From the NCBI RefSeq assembly GCF_041296385.1, contig NW_027184085.1, positions 8,365,301 through 8,429,300 on the forward strand: DNA of 64,000 bases, read 5' to 3'. This DNA comes from Aphelocoma coerulescens (taxonomy: Eukaryota; Chordata; Aves; Passeriformes; Corvidae). Positions within the stretch are counted from its first letter, which is position 1. Every line of letters begins with the position of its first letter. Position numbers and translations under genes: made by a program. This document shows, piece after piece, positions 55,868 to 64,000 of the stretch. The notes under the pieces were generated by a model. That model made no database searches and was not told the DNA's origin. It saw only the letters and a list, made by a program, of their open reading frames with translations.

Positions 55868-56404
55868 TGTTTCACAGAATCAATTAGGTTGGAAAAGACC
55901 TCTGAGATAAGTCCAACCTGTGACCAAACACCACTGTGTCAACCAGAACCATGGCACTGAGTGCCACATACAGTCTTTCCTTAAACAGCTTCAGGGACAG
56001 TGACTCCACCACCTCCCTGGGCAGTCCTTTTCAATGTCTACTGACCATTTCTGTGAAGAAATTCTTCCTAATGTTCAACCTAAACCTGCTCTGGAGCAGC
56101 TTAAGACGGTGTCCTCTTGTCCTGTCACTGGTTGTCTGGGAGAAGAGCCTGACCCTCACCTGGCTACACCCTCCTGTCAGGCAGTTGTAGAGAGCGATAA
56201 GGTCACCCCAAGCCTCCTTTTCTTGAGGCTAAACACCCCCGGCTCCCTCAGTCATTCCTTGTAGGACTTCCCCTCTAGACCCTTCACGAGCTTCACTGAC
56301 CTTCTGTGAACCTGCTCCAGCACCTCAATGTCTTTCCTGAATTAAGGGGCCCAGAACTGGACACGGCACTCAAGGTGTGGCCTCACCAGTGCCAAGTACA
56401 GGGG
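55868..56404 (-). mobile_element. CR1 3' region, minus orientation
   Basis: Plus-strand landmarks in reverse CR1 order: TCACAGAATCAATTAGGTTG, GAAAAGACCTCTGAGATAAG, CTGTGAAGAAATTCTTCCTA, GTCCTCTTGTCCTGTCACTG, TTCCCCTCTAGACCCTTCAC and GCCCAGAACTGGACACGGCA. About 535 bp, 5'-truncated near 56404, in UBE2R2 intron 1 and opposite to the gene. Confidence 0.92.
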
Positions 56405-59400
56405 GAACAAACTCTGTGTAAGTAGTAGGTTTTGTATGGTTGTCATCTAAACTCTGTTAGATCTCTTTCTAGTAAAAAGAAAATGTACTATGAAGGAGGT
56501 GTTTTATGGAAGAGGAACATAATGATGGTACTGGAAAGGAGCTTCCATGTTTTTAGAAGGGACTTCAGTTTTGTTAGACTGCTTTTGTGTGATGTGTAAT
56601 TTGTACAACTGTAGTAATGCAGAAAAACTGAGGGTAATGAAATTTGGGCTGAGCCTAAAACCCACTTTTAACACTAGGTTGGTGCACTGAATTTGATTCT
56701 TAATTTGCAGATTAGTTACTATACAATGTCAACTTGAAATAAGAGGGTTATGGGAAATCAACTTCTTCCAAGAAAAGTTCGTGTGTTTTTAGGGCCAACC
56801 AAACATCATCTTCTGCTAGGTAACAGCCAGCAAGCCTTCTTTGGTACGTGTTTATCTGAGCCCTGTTTGGTAAAACTATTAAATATTGCTGTGTCACATT
56901 TGCTCTGAATGCAAATCACTACAATCTGATGTTAGACTGGGTGAAAGAGTTGCACAGTCCAGAATCTGTCGTCTGTTAGGCCCTTTGTGTGGGTGAAGCA
57001 CGGCACTTGTCCAGAATAGTCTACAAATGCTACATAAACGGGATGAGAGAGCCACTGCAATGCTTTGTTCATCGTCTGTAGTGGCTGTAAGAGGTGCTCA
57101 TGTGAAGGACACTGGGCTGGCATTGAAGGAGCCCTGTAGACACTTGGGGCATTTTACAAAATGTTCTTTGTCTTGTCTTGTCAAAATGTTCTTTGACAAG
57201 AGTAATTTAGTGAATAGAGATTAAGCCTTCTATCTGGTTCATAGTCATTATTCTGGATAAATTAACACTTTTATGTAAAATATGTATATCTTATAATAGC
57301 ATAATTGACTAAATCTGTAGGTAGAAAGTGTTTTGCTTTTCATAAATAACTCATGGGAAAACTTTCTTCCAAAACAAATTTGACATGTATGTTTACCGTA
57401 TTTAATTAAGTACAGTATTTAATTTTGGAATAGCTGAAGAAATTAAGTGAATAGGTTTCAGGGTGCTTAAGCACAAAAGTAAAGAGGTTTTTTTCAATAA
57501 GAACTTCTGCTTATTCCTAGTTTTTAAAAATAAAAGCCTGAGCAGTTTCTTGAAGCGCCCTAGCACAGAACCTGATGTACTGACAAGTCAACTCCTCTGC
57601 ACAGACTTTGTCCGTGAGGCAGCTGCGGCAATTCTCTAGGAGCAAAAAATAAAGCTGGGGTTGTGTAACTTAACCTGGGGGAGGAGGGGGACATTCCTGG
57701 TGCTGAAGAGAAAGCCATCAAGTGAGGGCCTGGGTATGTAGGCTTGTGAGACGTATGCTATGCAGGCTTCACAAATAAATCTCAGAGTGTATTGTGGAGA
57801 ATCTGGGTGAACCTCTCACTGGAGGAGGCAAAGTTATCCCTTGTCTTGCCTCACTGTTTGAAGTGTCAGAGGGACCTGCACTGAGTTTGAAGCCACCCTG
57901 CTTTTTTACTTCCAACCTCTGGGATTTCTTTCTTGTACTGTATTAATTGCTCCAGCCTCTTGTGCACTTCCATTACAGCCACCCTAGGTCTTCTCTCCTC
58001 TGCTTTGAAGAGTAGGTTCAAAATAAAGCCTCTCAGCATAGAGAAACCAGCATGTAGGATTTGATGTGAAGTGTGGAAGCGTGAAAGGGCTTGGAGCTCC
58101 GCAGCACAGCCAGGGAAGCAGCCTGGTGTGGCATGTCATGGAGCTGGCACATTTGCAGGGCAAGATTTGGTTCCAGTCAGTTAAGACGAGGTTTGAAATC
58201 TATTACTGACATGCCTCTGAGCTCTGTTGTGCTTGTCACCCCAAGTGCAATTACCCAGGCTATGTCACAACACTGAGCTTAAAACACATGGGCAGAAAGC
58301 CAACTTCTGCACTTAGCAAGCACTTTAAATAGAAAACTACAGCTGACCTGCAAGGTACCTTTCCTTTTACAAGGAAAGCTGGCTTTTCTAACTACTTTAA
58401 TTATAAATGCATTGATAAATGCTGTTGTATAATATTTATTCACTAAAATAATGTTTATTCACAGCTTAATGTGATTGCTATGTACAGTTTGAGTTTCAGG
58501 CAGAATATAAAGCCTTTACCTTCTCTAACTTTGTTAACCTTGTGTAAATAGGTACAGCAAAAGGAATACTTAGAGCATTTTGCAATGATACTGTGGCAAC
58601 CATGGCAAATCACCAAGATCCATACTAATAAAGCATTGAGATAATTTTGCAGTGTTTTAAGTATGTCTGTCATGCCACAGTGGCACATTTGACCTGTCTC
58701 AAGCACAGCAGTGAGGTCTGTTAGCGACAGCATGATACTTAACACCGGTTGTGAACTGACCCAGCTTAAAGTTGGTTTTGCAGCCCATGCTTAATCCCAT
58801 GTTGCCATGGTTCAGCCACCACCTGTATCCGTGATAATTGATGCAAAGCTGGTACTGTCGCAGCTGTAAATCTGAGTCACAGCAGTGAGGGCCGTGTGGA
58901 CAGAAACTTGGGAAGCTGCTCTGATGTGGCTTCAGGTGTTGATGGTACAAAGATGCTGGTAGCTTTGTTGGTGTTAAAACTTAACCAGACCTGACTTAGT
59001 AGCTTCTGTTGGCTTATCCCATATTTTGTAAAATGTAAATTCTGATCAAAGCTCATGTTGTGATTGAAGTTGTGAAGCCTTGTTTGTGTCTAAGGTGGAT
59101 GGATTGGGGGAAGAGGAGTGCTACAGGATCTTGGTGCCATACTTCTCCTATTGAGAAATTCCTGGAAATTGTATTATATCATCCTAGGACTTGGCTGCTT
59201 GCAGAGCTTAGCTGAATTTGCCACTTGGTTTCATGGCTGTCACGGCTGGAAAATTTACCAGTTTAAGCCTCACTTAGTTAAAACATATAGTTATGGGGAT
59301 TATCTACTTACTGATTGCTTTATGGAGGTTCTATGACCTTCCTTAGAAAAGATGTGTGTGGGTGTGCATTTCAAGGCCTAGATGAGTTTAGGAAATCTTC

Positions 59401-62400
59401 TATGACTTTGTTTCTCTTGGTAACAAAATCAAAGGAGACTTCAGTTTTTGAGTTACTGAAAGTGACAGCATAGGTCCGCATAAACTTGGTTTGGATGTTT
59501 ACCTCTGTGATTGCCTCAGTGCCTTGGAATTTAAGCTATCAGACTTTTTTACAGCTTTACAGGAGGCCTCACTGCTGAGAGTATAATTAGAAAAAAGTTC
59601 CTATGTCAGGAACTTGAGATTCTTAGGACAGAAGATCTGAAAGGCTACTAAAAGTTAAAAAAAACCACAAAAGCCAGATTTCAAAAATCACTAGTTTTGG
59701 CAACTGATTTTCTAGAAGTTATGGTGAATGGAAGGGAAGCCCAAGATAGATGAGCTGAGGTGCTGGTGTTGATGAAGTGGTTGTCTTGGCAACTGCAGTC
59801 ACTTAAATATCCTGAGGAAAATAGCAAGCAAATGTTAAGATTGAGAAATGGCAACTGGTTGACAGAAGAACCAGGAGCAACGAGCAGCTCGAGGCTTACA
59901 CAGGGAGTTGATCTGACTACAGCAGCAAGTTGCTGTTTTCGGCCGTGGGATTCTTGAATGTTGTAACCCCGATGGTTCTTCTCTTGTAATGACGATGTGC
60001 CTGGCTGCCTACTTGCTGCATGAGGCCAGATCTCTGGGGAGACACCTTCCAGGGTATATTTGTTCCCAAAAAGGTGACTGATGCATGTGGTGTAAATTCA
60101 AGTTCCACAGGAGTGCTTTATTTTGCAGCCCCGCTGTTCAGTGTAGTCATACAAATACTGTAGCAAGATCCCAGTGCAAAATAAACCCTGCCTGCAAGCA
60201 GGTACTAGTATGAGAATCGCATTCCATGTCAAAGATAAACTGCTGGAGCTGCAACTGTGTCAGGGATTGCTCTAGGTCCCTGTAGTGCATTCCATGGTGA
60301 GAAATTGAGCCATCTTGCCATGTGTTCTGCTAATTGTGATTGCACGTGTTGATTTGTGGTTCTGTAGGTAAAAACTGGTAAGTTTTAATCTTTTGCTTCC
60401 TGCATGAAGCACTTAATTCTCTTTCACTTCGGCACAAAAAGCACAGCCCAGAGAAAGCCCAACTGAGTAAAATGAGTGGAATTTGAGCCAGTTTTTTCCT
60501 GCTGCCACAAGCATATTTATAACTGCCAACTATGACAGGTATTTCTACAGGCACTGAATCTTAAGCAGAACACCAGGTGCTCAGAGAAGTTGAAGAAGAC
60601 TAGGTGTACTCTTTCTGCCTTTCATCTAATACTTGGTTTCTGAGCTTCTCTTTGTGTAGTAACTTGTGAAAAGTCACAGTTGAAAGCTTCATTCAAATGG
60701 AAGTGAAAAACTCGTAAGCTACTTCTTGCTGCAAAGGCCAGCAAATGGTGAAAACTGCTGGTAGGATTAATTTCCTATCACATTTATTCCCTTCTTTTTT
60801 CTAGGAAAAGTCCTACCCTGCAGATACAGGAACAGTCACTCTATCAGTTTGTTTTTGTTTTTTTACCTGCATGTTTAAAAGCTACTTGGCTCTGCTGGTA
60901 GTAGTCGGGGTACTAGGCAGACTTGATGTTTCTGTGATACAGATCCAGCTTGGTGCTCTGGTTATTTAATTTAGTCATTTGACCATCTATTTCTGCTTAG
61001 CCACGTTTTTCAACACAGGCAAAGTCTCTGCTAACTTTCTGTAATAGTAATATAAGCCTGTGCTACAGTTAATAGTTGATTTACTTCTGAAGCTTTGCCT
61101 AATTAGAGGGACGTTTTCCTTGGCAAGTGATACCAGCTTCTGCAGTACTGAAGCTAGATGCTAGAAATTGTAGTCCCTGGTGTAATGCAGATACTGATGG
61201 TAGGTGTTTTATTTGTGGGTAGCTTTTGCTGAAGGAGCAATGGCAAAGATACCTGTTTAGGCTTTTCCTCCTTCCTGGCTTATAAGTTTTTAACCTGTAT
61301 TACATCTCCCTCTGACCCTTCAAGGTTTTTTTACACTGAAAGTGCTTTTACACTGATGCAACGTATTATTAACGTATCTGTGACTTCATCTGACACCAAT
61401 CAACAGATTAAGGTTTACAAATCACTTCTGAAAGTAGAGTGATATGTTTTCCAAGCAGTTCCTATCATTGCAAAGAATATTTAATTAAAAAGTGAGGGAG
61501 TATGAGATGAAACCTGGATCGCTTCATGTAATCACTTCGAATTCTGTGCTTATAGTGGTCTGCTCTGCTGTTACGAACTGCTGTATTTATCCTTCTATTT
61601 TCACTAGTTTAACAGCTAAAAGTTCCAAATAGGCCTGGTACAGTCAAACCCACCCTTTTGTCAAAATGAAGCTTGATATAGGAAGTTTCATAAACTAGGC
61701 ACTACTACTACATGGAGTAGTCTGAGTTTCCTGAAGAGAGCATATGGTAGCTGGCACTTCAGTGGAGATGACTTGGTAATTATAGATCCTTTGTCTGAAT
61801 CTCTCTGCCATTTCATGGGGCTAATGACAAATTAAGCTTTTTATAGATGCAAGGAAAGCAGGTTGCTAAAAATATTTGCGTTTTGTACATCTTCAATTAT
61901 TTTATCAGACTTGGACTAGAATAATATATTGGAGTCCAAGGTATAAGGTCAAAGTGGTTAAACTCTTCTAAAATGAATAGTCCTGCCACTGGAGCAAAGC
62001 TTCTTGTGAACAGAGACCTTCATTCTCTCATCCCCTTTACAACAGGACAAGGCAAGCCTCTTAGGACACTTTTGGATTTTTTTTTGTTTGTTTTTTTTTT
62101 TTTTAGCTTTAGGTGGTAGCTGTTCACTGAAATCAGCAGAGAATTGCTTACTTAGGTGTTTCAGGGTGATAGTAATCTAGGTGTTTTGTTGTGATGATCT
62201 GACTTTGAGGGTGTCACATCAACTTCTGTGACTTCAGTGTCTCAATTCTAGTTGAATGTGTTGCAGGCATTTGTGAATGTGAATCAGCAAAAGTTTGGCT
62301 TGAGTTGCTTTTATTCCAAGATAAATGTAATATGCAGTTGTATAAGCTAACTAGAGCAGCCTGAACCTGAGGTAGTGAAATCTAGTTTGATTTTGGTTTT

Positions 62401-63582
62401 TGTAATCTGATCCTTAGCGCAATTTACCTGTCAGTTGCTGGAACAGTGGGCATGGTTTCTGGTACTCTGCACTAAGCAAAACAATCAGAAAGAAAAATGT
62501 TTCTATGATATAGTGGCTGACTTATACCACAAGGTGTGGTATTCCTTTAATCCTTTTATAAACTTTTTTATCCTATGTAATTGTGGATGTTCTTATTACC
62601 CATACAATGCCTAATTCCTTTTGAACTCTGCTAAACTGTGGGCCTTAATGTTGCTTAGCAATAATTAGCAAAACACAGGTGGTTTGTGTATTAACTCTAG
62701 ATCAAACCGTCAAAATTTTGTTTGTGCTGACCTGTTATGCTTTTATGTTGGTAAGACTTCCACTGCTGAATGGTGAATGGGAACTTATCCAGATGGATGC
62801 TCAAATCAGCCTCACTGCCAGCCCTTAGCTTGGATCTTCTCTTAATTTTGTCTTTAAAGCTCTTGCATTGTGTTCCCACTTGACATGCCAGGCTTTTAAG
62901 AATGCTGAATAGCCTCCTTCCCTAACTATGTAATATGCTACAGGAAGCGTCACTTTCACAAAGTAAACAGAGCGTCTGTGTCCCTTTTTATGGAAACTTG
63001 AGATGCATTGCTGGATCTCATTCTGCTCTTTGCAGTTTAACCATGCTGCTCTTACAGGAGCTTACAGATTATTATAAAGGATAAAGGAGTAGTGGTAGTT
63101 GGTAGTTGTTTTAGATGTCTGATCTGGAGGTTGCATTACTTTGTGTGATTTTGATTCCACATTCTTCCTTTCTCAGATGTTCGTTCTAGGCAAGTTTGGT
63201 TGTTCAAGGTCAAAGTTCCACTTAAAGTTAAGGAATAATACAGGATTATTAAATGATCCCTGCTATGCTTTTGTAGCAGTATTTTTATCTCATATGTCTT
63301 GCCTTGTAACTATCACCATTTTAGAGCAATCTGTGTTAAATAGGGTAAAGAACTAAAATTGTGCAGAGTTGCCTGAAATGTCAACAACTTCAGTATGGAA
63401 AGGTGGCATTGAGGGCCACCCCACTTATTTTACATGCCCAGCTTTGGAGGGCTTGGAGAGGTTCAGCCATCTCTTGTCTGGGGACAACTGTGTCCTCCTC
63501 AGGGAATGGCTCCTCCAAGAAATTTAATATGTGTCTCTCAGCCAAAAGTATTGGAGAGGTATTTAGTTCCCACTACAGCTTT

Positions 63583-63609
63583 AAGGGACTAATGGGACTA
63601 ATGGGACTT
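63583..63609 (+). repeat. GGGACTAAT short tandem repeat
   Basis: Three near-exact copies of a 9-bp unit GGGACTAAT, the last reading GGGACTTAA. Minor. Confidence 0.85.
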
Positions 63610-64000
63610 AAACCCCGTATCTTCTGGGGTTTTTTTGAGGTAATGTAGTTACAAGGCTGTGAGTTTATACTGAGGAATTCTTCCTTTCCCTTGTTGAAAC
63701 TTTTACCTCCTGGGCTCTTGGCTGCGTAGTGGGGTAGAGCCAAAACCCAGCCAGCAATGAAGGAACTTGCATCTGTACCTTAAGGTGCTCATCTGGGAGG
63801 AGGGATTGCTCCTGTTTATCACCTCACATACCAGTGTGAAATGTTACTGATCCTGACTGTTTTTTCCAGGCTCTGTGCTCTGAGCTGTCAGTCTCCTTTT
63901 GTTTTCTGGCTTGTGCTTTTGCGTTCCTGTCTGGACAGTGGCCTGATGCCAAGGGGAAAGCTGAAGAGAGCTGTGCTTAATGCCCTTTAGGGTAGGGCAT

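Larger units (their letters stand above)
45406..64000 (+). other. UBE2R2: UBE2R2 intron 1 (incomplete, over 18.5 kb)
   Basis: Runs from the exon 1 donor to the window edge. The next exon should start with codons for AHIKFPIDYPYSPPTF; I saw no such sequence. AT-rich, largely single-copy in appearance, with CR1 pieces (45640-46025, 55391-55510, 55868-56404), a solo LTR (51037-51463), poly-T runs near 53908, 54106 and 62077, and small tandem repeats. No other gene is supported on either strand. Confidence 0.8.

Noticed and set aside
1..64000. tRNA, rRNA, snoRNA, CRISPR or operon-like structures
   Set aside because: None recognised: no tRNA B-box arms, no regularly spaced direct repeats, and no convincing C/D or H/ACA boxes by eye in NOL6 introns. 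A covariance-model search would be the decisive test.

Overview
The window is nuclear DNA of a bird. Two well-conserved vertebrate genes can be read exon by exon, each with GT-AG introns and a CpG-rich promoter. The interspersed repeats are avian: several CR1 retroposons with their typical 3' tails, an LTR of the avian ERVL type, and a second solo LTR with intact termini. In mammals these two genes (NOL6 and UBE2R2) lie close together on human 9p13, a segment that is Z-linked in birds. The window is therefore probably from a Z chromosome; this is inference from synteny.

Layout. 1-8130: no recognisable exon; either a very long last intron of NOL6 or sequence downstream of it. 8131-24635, minus strand: NOL6 (UTP22/Nrap family, small-subunit processome). 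24 coding exons are resolved and give 1,048 codons without a stop or frameshift. The last ~80 residues expected from the mammalian protein were not found. 24636-24960: GC-rich NOL6 promoter with two E-boxes and two CCAAT boxes, and a 29-codon divergent ORF. 24960-44820: about 20 kb of intergenic DNA with CR1 copies, an ERVL-like LTR sitting between two CR1 pieces, simple repeats, and a nested CR1-in-CR1 ending at the next promoter. 44820-45228: UBE2R2 promoter and 5'UTR, with six copies of a GGGCGTGGC box. 45229-45405, plus strand: UBE2R2 exon 1, the first 59 residues of a CDC34-type ubiquitin-conjugating enzyme. 45406-64000: UBE2R2 intron 1, still open at the window edge, holding CR1 fragments and a 427-bp solo LTR with a 4-bp target-site duplication.

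NOL6 and UBE2R2 are transcribed away from each other, with starts about 20.6 kb apart. They do not form a functional unit: one serves ribosome biogenesis in the nucleolus, the other ubiquitin transfer with SCF-type ligases. No new multi-gene system is visible. The observations most worth checking are the missing NOL6 end, a tandem splice acceptor in NOL6, the nested and split repeats, the solo LTR, and the promoter motif clusters.
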